From Planktosalinus lacus (lineage in GTDB: Bacteria > Bacteroidota > Bacteroidia > Flavobacteriales > Flavobacteriaceae): 64,000 nucleotides of DNA. A program made the position numbers and the translations under genes. The notes below the pieces were generated by a model that saw nothing but the letters and a program-made list of their open reading frames with translations, made no database searches and was not told where the DNA came from. Of this stretch, positions 8,452 through 17,369 are shown piece after piece (the stretch's first letter is position 1; every line of letters starts with the position of its first letter). The DNA is taken from assembly GCF_014640155.1 (NCBI RefSeq), contig NZ_BMGK01000004.1, positions 169,350 through 233,349 of the forward strand, given 5' to 3'.

Positions 8452-9729
8452 TCAATCCTTATAAACCACCCCATCCTTCATCACAAACACCACTTCTTCA
8501 ACTGCATGGATGTTTTGGGTAGGGTCATCGTTGGTCGCGATAATATCAGCAATATAGCCGGCTTCCAGGGCGCCCAACTTTCCTTTCATACCGAGTAAGT
8601 CGGCATTGGTCACTGTGGCCGATTGTAAGGCTTCCATCACCGGCATCCCGGCTTCGGTCATATAGATAAATTCTTTGGCATTTTCGCCGTGAGGAAATAC
8701 ACCCGCATCGGTTCCAAAAGCGATGGGGACCCCTGCTTTATAAGCCCTGCCAAAAGTAGCTTGAATCTGCGGACCAATAGCCAACGCCTTGGGAACAATA
8801 ATCGCAGGATAGAAATTCTCAACCTTGGCCTTTTCAGCTACATACTTCCCGGCAGAAATGGTGGGCACATAAAAGGCATTGTGTTGTTTCATCAGGTCCA
8901 TGGTTGCTGCACTCATTTCAGTACCGTGCTCAATGGTTTTCACCCCGGCCTTGATGGCACGCTGCATGCCTTCATCGCCGTGGGCATGGGCGGCTACGTT
9001 CATACCATAATCCTTGGCAGTGGTTACAATAGCGGCAATCTCATCTTCAAAGAACTGCGGATTGGAACCGCTCTTAGCGACACTCAATACCCCGCCGGTA
9101 GCGGTAATCTTGATCCAGTCTGCGCCGTTTTTATAACGCTGGCGCACGGCCTTTTTGGCGTCTTCAAGGCTGTTGACCACGCCCTCTTTAGGTCCCGGGT
9201 CGCCCATCAGGTCCTTCTTTCGGCCGTTGGTGGGGTCAGCATGCCCGCCGGTGGTGGCCAGTGATTTTTCGGAAGTATAAATACGTGGTCCGGTTACTTT
9301 TTTACTGTTGATGGCATTCCGCAGAGAGACATTCACCCCACTGCCACCCAAATCCCGCACGGTGGTAAAACCGGCCATCAAGGTGCGGTGGGCAATTTCT
9401 TGTGCATTAAAAGCAACGTCAGCTTCGTTAAGTGTAAAGGCTTCCAGATATTTTGTGGGGCTGGTCTCAGACTCAATATGCACATGCATATCAATCCACC
9501 CGGGCATGACAGTTTTGGTTTTTAAATCGATTATTTTGTCGGCTGAATTGGTTGGGTTGACATAGCCATCTACAACTCTTGAAATGGTATTGCCGGAAAC
9601 AACAATGGTCTTTTCAGTGAGCACCCGGCCGTTTTGAGTGTCAATGAGTTTACCACAATGGATATACGTGTTTTGGGCAAAGGCTACTGCTGTAAAAGCA
9701 AAGAGCAAAAGGGAGAGAAATTTTTTCAT
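8452..9729 (-). CDS. Exported amidohydrolase (imidazolonepropionase / Xaa-Pro dipeptidase-like)
   Basis: 425 residues from the start at 9729 (an ATG three codons upstream is equally possible). These starts give a clean signal peptide, MKKFLSLLLFAFTAVAFAQ, whereas the full open frame would put 26 odd residues before it. The metal-dependent hydrolase core is complete: GWIDMHVHIE (HxH), HAHGDEG, the conserved IEHGTEMS, and AFGTDAG with the last metal-binding Asp. Related periplasmic enzymes cleave cyclic amides or dipeptides; the substrate is unknown. It is transcribed towards fabD and is apparently monocistronic. Confidence 0.88.
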   Translation of the reverse strand: MKKFLSLLLFAFTAVAFAQNTYIHCGKLIDTQNGRVLTEKTIVVSGNTISRVVDGYVNPTNSADKIIDLKTKTVMPGWIDMHVHIESETSPTKYLEAFTLNEADVAFNAQEIAHRTLMAGFTTVRDLGGSGVNVSLRNAINSKKVTGPRIYTSEKSLATTGGHADPTNGRKKDLMGDPGPKEGVVNSLEDAKKAVRQRYKNGADWIKITATGGVLSVAKSGSNPQFFEDEIAAIVTTAKDYGMNVAAHAHGDEGMQRAIKAGVKTIEHGTEMSAATMDLMKQHNAFYVPTISAGKYVAEKAKVENFYPAIIVPKALAIGPQIQATFGRAYKAGVPIAFGTDAGVFPHGENAKEFIYMTEAGMPVMEALQSATVTNADLLGMKGKLGALEAGYIADIIATNDDPTQNIHAVEEVVFVMKDGVVYKD

Positions 9730-10131
9730 AAGCTTCATACACCGCCACGGGCGGAATTTAAGATTTAGTTGGATAAAAAATAAAGATAAAGGTTTTTTTG
9801 AAAACAAGCATTCTATTCAAAAGGTAGAAAAATTGAATGTTCACCATCAACTCGCGATTGCATCATAGTTATGCCAATAATTAAATATTATAGTTTTATC
9901 GGAAATAATATAACTTCAAAACACTTCAAAGTCTTTCAGAGGGAAAAAGTGTAAGGAATTTATAATCAAACGAACTAACGAAATAATCTTTAAATTGCAA
10001 TAATGTAGATGTGTAAATCATGACCCAATGTCTTAACTCATCATTGACACAGGGATGATAAACTGTGATTGGAACAGCGCTGTTTTTGGAATATCTGAAG
10101 CCAATCATCAAAATATTTTTGTATTTTTAAG

Positions 10132-10156
10132 TGAAATCACCCAATGGGTAGTTTCA
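10132..10156. promoter_or_regulatory. Strong dyad, candidate operator or small hairpin
   Basis: TGAAATCACCC at 10132-10142 pairs with GGGTAGTTTCA at 10146-10156 across an AAT loop: 10 of 11 pairs form, counting one G-U. It lies about 240 bases before the hydrolase-OsmC gene, in otherwise featureless DNA, and lacks a T-run. Confidence 0.4.
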
Positions 10157-10331
10157 TAAACCTAAATTGTTGAATTCTTAGAGTTGCAAGAATGACTTTT
10201 CATCAATGATCAGGGTTTTTAAAAGTATCCTGTCTCAAAACAAATGTACATTGAAAATCAAAAATGGTGTCATTGAACTCGTTAGGTGTACTCTTCTTAC
10301 ACTGATTATTAGTTCTTTTAAAGCCTAAAAC

Positions 10332-10360
10332 CCATATCCGTATTTAACGGTTATGGTTTT
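10332..10360 (+). terminator. Weak terminator-like hairpin upstream of the hydrolase-OsmC gene
   Basis: CCATATCCGT at 10332-10341 pairs with ACGGTTATGG at 10347-10356 with one mismatch and is followed by TTTTATTGTT. It has the shape of an intrinsic terminator, but no gene is seen just upstream; it could be an operator or leader structure for the gene at 10399. Confidence 0.3.
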
Positions 10361-10398
10361 ATTGTTAGTGCAAAATTGTTCATTTTGAAAATAAAACT

Positions 10399-11598
10399 AT
10401 GAAAACACATATAGCCATACCCAATTCAAACGGAGAAACCCTCCACGCCACCCTTGAAATACCTGCCGATAAAAAAGTAAATCAATATGCTGTTTTTGCT
10501 CATTGCTTTACCTGCAGCAGTCAATTATCCATAGTAAGAACCATCAGCAATGAACTCACTCAACATGGTTTTGGGGTACTCCGTTTTGATTTTACAGGAT
10601 TGGGTAAAAGTGACGGGGAGTTTGCCGACACAAACTTTAGCCACAACCTGCAAGACTTAATCACGGTAAACACCTTTTTAAAAAATAATTATCAAGCGCC
10701 CACTTTGCTCATTGGCCATTCGCTGGGCGGCGCAGCTGCTTTGATGGCTGCCGGTAATCTATCCAATATCAAAGCACTGGTGACAATTGCTGCCCCTGCA
10801 GATGTTGCTCACGTCACTCAACTTTTGGGGGAAAGAAAAAAGGAAATCCAACAAAAAGGCGTAGCTTCGCTTTCAATTGGCGGAAGGCCTTTTAAAATTA
10901 AAAAACATTTTTTAGATGATTTGGAAAAGCACGACGCCAAAGAAATCATTCCCAAACTTCGTATTCCCCTATTGATTTTGCACTCTCCACAAGATAAAAT
11001 AGTAGGTATTGAAAATGCTGCCAAAATATACCAATTAGCCCATCATCCCAAAAGCTTTATCAGCCTGGATGGAGCTGACCATTTGCTGTCAAAAAAAGAA
11101 GACAGTCTGTATGCCGCACGTTCAATTGCCACCTGGGCAGACAGATATTTGAATGTTTTTAAAGAACGCGCACTATTGAAGCCCCATCAATCGCAAGTAG
11201 TCGCTCATCTGGATTTGGAAAATGGCTTTACAACACATATTTCCAATGGCCGAAACACCTTGGTCGCAGACGAACCCCTCAATGTGGGTGGAGATGATGC
11301 AGGCTTTGCTCCTTTTGAACTGCTTCAGGCAGCGCTGGGAGCCTGTACAAATATGACTCTAAAACTCTATGCCGAACGCAAAAAATGGCCGCTGGAAGAG
11401 GTGTATACACATATGAGTTTTGTGAGAGACACTTTAGATAATGAAAAAATAGAAACCATCACCAAAATGATAAGTCTCGAAGGTAATTTGAATGAAAAAC
11501 AAAAACAACGTTTATTAGAAATAGCCGCGAAATGCCCGGTTAATAAAACCTTAATGACAGGTGTAAACATTGAAACGCTGGTGGATACAAGTCAATAA
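10399..11598 (+). CDS. Alpha/beta hydrolase fused to OsmC-family peroxidase domain
   Basis: 399 residues. Residues 1-255 form an alpha/beta hydrolase with the nucleophile Ser108 in LLIGHSLGGAAAL and likely partners Asp199 (SPQDK) and His228 (GADHLL). Residues about 265-399 are OsmC/YhfA-like, with the two redox cysteines Cys316 (GACTNMTL) and Cys379 (KCPVNKTL). OsmC proteins reduce organic hydroperoxides with cysteine thiols. The fusion occurs elsewhere in Bacteria; its hydrolase substrate is not known. It lies 30 bases upstream of egtB and probably shares its transcript, placing a peroxide-reducing enzyme with synthesis of the antioxidant ergothioneine. Confidence 0.92.
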   Translation: MKTHIAIPNSNGETLHATLEIPADKKVNQYAVFAHCFTCSSQLSIVRTISNELTQHGFGVLRFDFTGLGKSDGEFADTNFSHNLQDLITVNTFLKNNYQAPTLLIGHSLGGAAALMAAGNLSNIKALVTIAAPADVAHVTQLLGERKKEIQQKGVASLSIGGRPFKIKKHFLDDLEKHDAKEIIPKLRIPLLILHSPQDKIVGIENAAKIYQLAHHPKSFISLDGADHLLSKKEDSLYAARSIATWADRYLNVFKERALLKPHQSQVVAHLDLENGFTTHISNGRNTLVADEPLNVGGDDAGFAPFELLQAALGACTNMTLKLYAERKKWPLEEVYTHMSFVRDTLDNEKIETITKMISLEGNLNEKQKQRLLEIAAKCPVNKTLMTGVNIETLVDTSQ

Positions 11599-11628
11599 CC
11601 TTCAGGATTGGAATAAAATAATTGAATA

Positions 11629-12780
11629 ATGAAATCATTACAACAGCAATTTGAACAAACCCGAAAGCGTACAGAGGAAATCTGTGAACCTTTGGAAACA
11701 GAAGACTTTGTGGTGCAGCCAATGAATAACGTTTCGCCACCCAAGTGGCATTTAGCACACACCACCTGGTTTTTTGAGCAATTTGTTCTGGTAAAATTCA
11801 ACAGCAACTACAAAGAGTTTCATGCTGATTATGCCTTTTTGTTCAATAGCTACTACAACAATTTAGGGGAACGAACACAACGGGATCATCGCGGATTTAT
11901 GACACGTCCGGGAGTAAATAAAGTGCTTGAATACCGTGAATATGTGACAAGGGCAGTTCTGCAACTCCTTGATCAAAATGATACTCCTGAAATGTTGAAA
12001 CTCATAGAAATTGGCATCAACCACGAGCAGCAACATCAAGAGCTTCTGGTGTACGACATCAAGTATATTTTGGGCACCCAACCCACCTTCCCTGCTTTGG
12101 GACGTTTTTTTGAGTTGGAAGAAGAAGAATATAGCCACGAATGGATTGAATTTACAGAAGGCGTTTATACCATCGGTAATACCGGTAATTCATTTTGTTT
12201 TGATAACGAAATGCCACAGCACAAACACTATTTACAAGCTTTTGAAATTAGCAGTAAATTGGTCACCAATGCAGCCTATCTTGAGTTTATAGAAGATGGA
12301 GGCTATGAAAACTTCAATTATTGGCATGATGAAGGCTGGCATTTTTTAAAAGACAACCAAATAAAAAGTCCGCTTTATTGGCATTATAAAAATGGTGAGT
12401 GGCTGCAATACACCTTCAACGGGTTGAAAAAAATAAATCCGGAGGAGCCTGTAATGCACATTTCGATGTATGAAGCATTTGCATTTGCCGAATGGAAAGG
12501 AATGCGCCTGCCCACTGAATTTGAATGGGAAGTGGCAGCAAGCAAATTGAAATGGGGGAAGTTATGGGAATGGACTCAATCTGCTTACCTGCCTTATCCC
12601 GGTTTTACTAAAGCCCCGGGAGCTTTGGGTGAATACAACGGAAAGTTTATGATAAACCAAATGGTATTGCGCGGTGCCTCAGTGGCCACCCCAAAAGGTC
12701 ATAAAAGGCACACCTATCGCAACTTTTTTCACGCCGCTTCCAGGTGGATTTTTTCAGGTATTAGATTGGTAAAGAAGTAA
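11629..12780 (+). CDS. egtB: EgtB-type sulfoxide synthase (ergothioneine biosynthesis)
   Basis: 383 residues. The N-terminal DinB-like half carries candidate iron ligands: His41/His44 in KWHLAHTTWFFE, and His132 and His136 in NHEQQHQELL. The C-terminal half (about 170-383) is a formylglycine-generating-enzyme-like domain with LPTEFEWEVAA, LWEWTQSAYLPYPGF and HTYRNFFH. It joins oxygen, hercynine and a thiol donor into a hercynyl sulfoxide. It is shorter than the mycobacterial enzyme of about 430 residues. Whether the donor is cysteine or gamma-glutamylcysteine cannot be decided by reading, but no egtA or egtC is nearby. Five bases separate it from egtD. Confidence 0.93.
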   Translation: MKSLQQQFEQTRKRTEEICEPLETEDFVVQPMNNVSPPKWHLAHTTWFFEQFVLVKFNSNYKEFHADYAFLFNSYYNNLGERTQRDHRGFMTRPGVNKVLEYREYVTRAVLQLLDQNDTPEMLKLIEIGINHEQQHQELLVYDIKYILGTQPTFPALGRFFELEEEEYSHEWIEFTEGVYTIGNTGNSFCFDNEMPQHKHYLQAFEISSKLVTNAAYLEFIEDGGYENFNYWHDEGWHFLKDNQIKSPLYWHYKNGEWLQYTFNGLKKINPEEPVMHISMYEAFAFAEWKGMRLPTEFEWEVAASKLKWGKLWEWTQSAYLPYPGFTKAPGALGEYNGKFMINQMVLRGASVATPKGHKRHTYRNFFHAASRWIFSGIRLVKK

Positions 12781-12785
12781 ACACT

Positions 12786-13727
12786 ATGGAAACATTTTTT
12801 GAACACGTTAAGGCCGGATTGTCTCAAAAACCCAAAAAATTATCTTCACGCTACTTTTATGATTCCAGAGGTGATGTACTGTTCCAGCAAATTATGCGCA
12901 TGGAAGAATATTATTTACCTGCCTGTGAAATGAACATCATTAAAGACAAAAGCAACCACATTGCCAGGGATATTTCAAAAACACACAAAGCAATTCAAGT
13001 GGTAGAATTAGGTGCCGGAGACGGTAGTAAAACCAAGTATTTTTTGGAACAGTTTAAACCGTTTTTTGAAATAATTGAATACAAAGCTTTAGACATCTCC
13101 AAAAATATTTTGGATGCAAACAAACAGCAAATTGAAACCTTTGTTTCAAATATACAATGGACAGGAGTTCCCGGAAACTACTTCCAAACCTACAAGACCT
13201 TAGAGCCCACTACAAAAGGAAGGTTAGTGCTCTTTTTAGGAGCTAATATTGGGAATTACACCAAAGAAGGAGCCATTGATTTATTCAAATTCATCAAAAG
13301 TCAATTAAAACCGGATGATTTTATACTCATCTCTTTTGATTTGGTTAAAAACCCCCGTAAAATCATTAAAGCATACGACGACAGTAAGGGTATTACAAAG
13401 GCATTTAATATGAATTTATTGGAACGAATGAACAGGGAACTGGGTGCCAACTTTGATGTGTCAGCATTCGAACACTTTCCCTTTTACAATCCATTGACCG
13501 GTATAACATCCAGCCAAATAATAAGTTTGAAAAAACAAACAGTCCGATTTTCAGATGATTTTGAAGTGCACTTTGAAGCTTTTGAAGCCATCCACACTGA
13601 AATATCTAAAAAATACTACCTCTCTGATATTTCTGATTTAGCCAATGAAAGCGGCTTGCAATTGTATGAAACCTATTTTGATGACAATAAAGAATATGCC
13701 TTTGGATTGTTTCAACCAAAAGAATGA
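12786..13727 (+). CDS. egtD: L-histidine N-alpha-methyltransferase
   Basis: 313 residues, normal for EgtD (321 in mycobacteria). It trimethylates histidine to hercynine with S-adenosylmethionine, supplying the substrate of EgtB. The N-terminal LSSRYFYDSRGDVLFQQI and MEEYYLPACEMNII are the family hallmark. The SAM site VVELGAGDGSKTKYFLEQF is at about 72-90, and the C-terminal FSDDFEVHFEAFEAIHTEISKKY is also conserved. It follows egtB by five bases. The last step needs a C-S lyase (EgtE), which is not in this window. Confidence 0.95.
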   Translation: METFFEHVKAGLSQKPKKLSSRYFYDSRGDVLFQQIMRMEEYYLPACEMNIIKDKSNHIARDISKTHKAIQVVELGAGDGSKTKYFLEQFKPFFEIIEYKALDISKNILDANKQQIETFVSNIQWTGVPGNYFQTYKTLEPTTKGRLVLFLGANIGNYTKEGAIDLFKFIKSQLKPDDFILISFDLVKNPRKIIKAYDDSKGITKAFNMNLLERMNRELGANFDVSAFEHFPFYNPLTGITSSQIISLKKQTVRFSDDFEVHFEAFEAIHTEISKKYYLSDISDLANESGLQLYETYFDDNKEYAFGLFQPKE

Positions 13728-13822
13728 ATAAACAGGGACTGCTCTTGACGGGGAAAAGTCTACATCCCGTGAAAAGTTGTTTAAAGAAGAAAAAGGTGTT
13801 CTGAAAAGAATCCTAAGCGATC

Positions 13823-14932
13823 TTACCCCTTTACATCCAACGCATCCCTGAGAGCGTTGCCAATAAGCATAAACGCCATCACCAGGCTCATTATAGCTGC
13901 TCCCGGTATGATGGCCAGATAAGCTTTTCCCAGAATGATATAGGAATAGTGGTCTTTAATCATTGCTCCCCAACTGGGCATCGGGGGTTGTGCACCAATA
14001 CCCAAAAAACTCAAGCCGCTTTCTATTAAGATAGCTGCTGCAAAATTGGCTGCTGAGATTACAATCACCGGTGCCAGTATATTGGGAATGATATGATTTT
14101 TTATGATTCTAAAATCATTGAAACCAAGCGCTTTTGCGGCCGTAACATACTGCATTTGTTTTATGCCCATCACTTGACCCCTCACGACACGCGCAACTTC
14201 CACCCACATAGTGAGTCCCACGGCAATAAACACTTGCCAAAAACCCTTCCCTAAGGTAAGTGTAATGGCAATTACCAGCAATAAAGTGGGTATAGACCAG
14301 GTAACGTTGATCAACCACATGATAAAAGCATCGGTTTTACCGCCATAATAACCCGCGATTGCTCCAAGGGAAATACCAATAAGCAGCGAAATAAAGACCG
14401 CAATAAATCCAATGGACAAAGAAATGCGAATACCCACCAGCATCCTGCTCAAAAGGTCTCTGCCATACTTATCAGTTCCTAAAATAAACGTTTGCTTTTT
14501 GATGTATTTCTCTGCGATTTGTTCTGGCCTACTGATATTTGGAAATTGACTTAGTGAAAACTCCTTGGAAAGTCCCTCAGCATCTCCGTCAACATACTGC
14601 TGAATGGTAATCCCGTTTGCCGTTAATTGATAGTCTTGTATGGGAATGGCAGTATCAGTATTTTCTTTTCCAAAAAACACACTGTGCAACAAGCTCTTTG
14701 TATTGGCTTTACCGGAGGGCACTGTGAGCATCATCACTTCAAAACCCGGCCGTTTAGAGTGAACAGAGACATGCATTTGATTGGCATTTTGAGAGTCATC
14801 AGGAGCGATGAGGTAACAAAATACAGCAACTAAAATACAGAGAACCAGAAAGCCAAAACTAAAAACGCCCCAAAAGTTTGTTTTAAACTTTTGGAGCGCC
14901 AATTTAGAAAGGGATGTTGCTTTTTGACTCAT
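13823..14932 (-). CDS. ABC transporter permease (DppC/OppC-like)
   Basis: 369 residues, longer than typical DppC (about 300). A first membrane helix (about 20-45) is followed by about 100 periplasmic residues (MHVSVHSKRPGFEVMMLTV onward), then FILGTDKYGRDLLSRMLVGIRISLSIG and the permease core with the EAA-type loop AAKALGFNDFRIIKNHIIPNI. It ends with the typical LRDALD. It would be one half of a membrane pore for peptides or nickel-like substrates. Neither a DppB partner nor ATPases are adjacent; it lies 9 bases behind the prc gene, so partners must be elsewhere. Confidence 0.9.
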   Translation of the reverse strand: MSQKATSLSKLALQKFKTNFWGVFSFGFLVLCILVAVFCYLIAPDDSQNANQMHVSVHSKRPGFEVMMLTVPSGKANTKSLLHSVFFGKENTDTAIPIQDYQLTANGITIQQYVDGDAEGLSKEFSLSQFPNISRPEQIAEKYIKKQTFILGTDKYGRDLLSRMLVGIRISLSIGFIAVFISLLIGISLGAIAGYYGGKTDAFIMWLINVTWSIPTLLLVIAITLTLGKGFWQVFIAVGLTMWVEVARVVRGQVMGIKQMQYVTAAKALGFNDFRIIKNHIIPNILAPVIVISAANFAAAILIESGLSFLGIGAQPPMPSWGAMIKDHYSYIILGKAYLAIIPGAAIMSLVMAFMLIGNALRDALDVKG

Positions 14933-14941
14933 TGCAAGTCG

Positions 14942-17131
14942 TTAATCTTTAATGTTTGCGAGTTTTTCTCTTTTAATATTGTTCATTTTAAGGTCTTCCA
15001 ACACATTGACGGCTTCTTCAACATAAATATCGTGACTTAAATTTTTATGCCATCTGCTGCGTTTTTCACTGAGGATAGAGTCTAACTTTTTAAGCTCTTG
15101 TTCTTTGATATGCGAACTAAAGCCGAGGTTGTTTTCATATTCTGTTATGGAATCAAACTCTTTTGATTTTTCCCTGTTTTGTTCAATATCAGCTATGTAT
15201 TTTTCGTAGTTTAAGGGCACAACATTATTATCTCTACGCTCTTTAATCCAGCGCGCTTGCTGGTCGATCAACTTTAATTGTTCACTTGCGGCAATTCTAT
15301 TTTTACTTTCCCTGATGGTTCTTTCAAGATTGATATAACCATCCCAGGTTTGATAATCGGCCGGGGCAATTTTATCATAGGGCATCGGGTTTTTATAATC
15401 TCTTTCACCCAGGTCAAAATAGCTGTATCTATCAGGCACCACCACATCACTTTTCACACCTTCCAATTGTGTAGAGCCTCCATTGATTCTGTAAAACTTT
15501 TGTGTGGTTACTTTTAAAGCTCCCAGGTCGCCGTGCTGATTGTTACGCATCCAGCGGTTGAGGTCAATAACATTTTGAACGGTTCCTTTACCATAGGTTT
15601 GTTTGCTGCCAATCACCACGCCACGCTCGTAGTCTTGCATTGCTGCAGCAAGAATTTCGGAAGCTGAGGCTGATATTTCATTGACTAAAATAACCAATGG
15701 CCCATCCCATTCCACATCGCTGTTTCGGTCGTTGAGAACTTCTACCTCTCCGTCGCCCGAAGCTACTTGCACTATGGGTCCTTTTTCGATAAACAATCCT
15801 GCAATATCGATAGCCGTTTTAAGGGATCCACCTCCATTGTTTCTAAGATCAAGCACCAATCCTTCCATGCCTTCTTCTTTAAGTCTGATGACTTCCTCCT
15901 TCACATCGCTGGCGGCATTTCTGGCTTTGTAGTCTGTCATGTCAAAATAAAATCGCGGCAGGTCTATGAGTCCATATTTTTTTCCGTCCTTGTCAATTAT
16001 AGTTGACTTAGCATAGGTTTCTTCCAGTTCAACCACATCTCTCACAATGGTTACATCTTTAAAGGTGCCATCCATCTTTTTGATGGTCAGCGTTACTTTG
16101 GTTCCTTTAGGGCCTTTAATGAGACCCACAGCATCGTCCAGACGCATCCCACCAATACTTACTGATTCGGTTTCACCTTCTTGTCTTACGCGGGTAATCA
16201 GGTCTCCCACTTCTATTTCTTCACCCCTCCAGGCAGGTCCTCCACTAATGACCTCGACCACTTTTACGCTTTCGCGTTGTTTTTGCAAACGGGCTCCGAT
16301 TCCTTCAAGCTTACCTGACATAGCTACATCAAAACGGTCTTTATCCTGAGGAGCAAGATAGTTGGTATGCGGATCAAAATCTTCCACTATGGAATTGACA
16401 AAAATGGCAAAGTAATCCTTACGATTTAAATCGTCAATAAATGAAAAATAGTCATCCAAAGAAGAAAGGGTAGATTCCCTGGCTTCAATCTCTATTTCTG
16501 AATCTGTTTTGGGTTCTGTGGCTTCTGTAATGTTCTTTTCTGTAGGTTCTTCTTCAAAACGCTCATCTTCAGCCTCACCCGGTTTCAAATCTTTCAGTGC
16601 ATTTTGTTCCTCCTTGATATCATAGAAAGTTGAGATGGTAGAAAATTTTAACTGCTCTTTCCATCGGGCTTCAAGTTCTTCAGGAGTATTGGCATAAGGA
16701 ATCTTTTCATAATCTACATCAATGGTTTGATCTTCTGTAAAATCAAAAGGAGAATCAAGCACCTTTTTGTAAATGTCCTTTGCTTCCATCATTCTTTGTT
16801 CCAATCGTTCGTGAACTACATTGAAAAAAGTGAGGTCTTTATTTTTTAACTGATCGTCAATCTGATGTTCATAGACTTTAAACTCCTCTATATCAGACGC
16901 CAGAAAATAGCGTTTAAGGGGGTCTACATCGTTGATAAACTTGTTATATACCGAGGAAGAAAAGGTATCATCAAGCTCTTTATTGGCAAAGTGGGTTTTC
17001 TCGAGCACATAGGATATCAATTCTACCAGAAGTTTATCTTTTTCAGGGTTGTCAAAGCTTTTGGTGGTAAAGCTGCACGATGCGGCAGCTACAAATACTA
17101 CCAGCAAAAGCACTTTAAAATTCTTTTTCAT
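14942..17131 (-). CDS. prc: Carboxy-terminal processing (tail-specific) protease, probable lipoprotein
   Basis: 729 residues from the ATG at 17131; one upstream in-frame ATG at 17140 adds three residues. The N-terminus looks like a lipoprotein signal (VVFVAAASCS). It then has the long N-terminal Tsp domain, a PDZ domain (about 230-330, beginning near GKLEGIGARLQ), the S41 core with ISASASEILAAAMQDYERGV carrying the catalytic Ser, and QTYGKGTVQNV carrying the catalytic Lys, and a C-terminal DUF3340-type region. Such periplasmic proteases cut proteins from the C-terminus and tune cell-wall hydrolases. An acidic, low-complexity insert (DERFEEEPTEKNITEATEP) lies near 205. The ABC permease gene follows by 9 bases. 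Confidence 0.94.
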   Translation of the reverse strand: MKKNFKVLLLVVFVAAASCSFTTKSFDNPEKDKLLVELISYVLEKTHFANKELDDTFSSSVYNKFINDVDPLKRYFLASDIEEFKVYEHQIDDQLKNKDLTFFNVVHERLEQRMMEAKDIYKKVLDSPFDFTEDQTIDVDYEKIPYANTPEELEARWKEQLKFSTISTFYDIKEEQNALKDLKPGEAEDERFEEEPTEKNITEATEPKTDSEIEIEARESTLSSLDDYFSFIDDLNRKDYFAIFVNSIVEDFDPHTNYLAPQDKDRFDVAMSGKLEGIGARLQKQRESVKVVEVISGGPAWRGEEIEVGDLITRVRQEGETESVSIGGMRLDDAVGLIKGPKGTKVTLTIKKMDGTFKDVTIVRDVVELEETYAKSTIIDKDGKKYGLIDLPRFYFDMTDYKARNAASDVKEEVIRLKEEGMEGLVLDLRNNGGGSLKTAIDIAGLFIEKGPIVQVASGDGEVEVLNDRNSDVEWDGPLVILVNEISASASEILAAAMQDYERGVVIGSKQTYGKGTVQNVIDLNRWMRNNQHGDLGALKVTTQKFYRINGGSTQLEGVKSDVVVPDRYSYFDLGERDYKNPMPYDKIAPADYQTWDGYINLERTIRESKNRIAASEQLKLIDQQARWIKERRDNNVVPLNYEKYIADIEQNREKSKEFDSITEYENNLGFSSHIKEQELKKLDSILSEKRSRWHKNLSHDIYVEEAVNVLEDLKMNNIKREKLANIKD

Positions 17132-17369
17132 AAATCGCATAGAAATTCTTTTTTATTATACTAATTTATACAAAAAACCGTGCCATAATCAACAGATGGT
17201 ACTAATTTTATGTTAAACATAGAATTGTCATGCAAGATAAAAAACTGGAGAGAAACTATTCAACATATTTATACTTTTTTTAAAATTTGATAACTTTTGA
17301 AAAGCTGACTACAGGCTTTGTTAAGATTGGAAATTAAATTATGTATTTTAGCACTAAATATTTGAAAGT

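Larger units (their letters stand above)
9730..10398. other. 670-base AT-rich intergenic region without a convincing gene
   Basis: This gap separates the divergently transcribed amidohydrolase and hydrolase-OsmC genes. A 61-codon minus-strand frame at 9926-10111 has no recognisable features and is probably chance. Two dyads stand out (10132-10156 and 10332-10356) and are listed separately. No rRNA, tRNA or insertion-sequence remnant was recognised. Confidence 0.6.

Noticed and set aside
8689-9264. 191-codon open frame on the plus strand
   Set aside because: It is antisense to the amidohydrolase, whose metal-binding motifs are complete; the plus-strand translation has no recognisable domain.
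9926-10111. 61-codon minus-strand frame in the large intergenic gap
   Set aside because: No start context, domain or membrane pattern; composition equals that of surrounding non-coding DNA.
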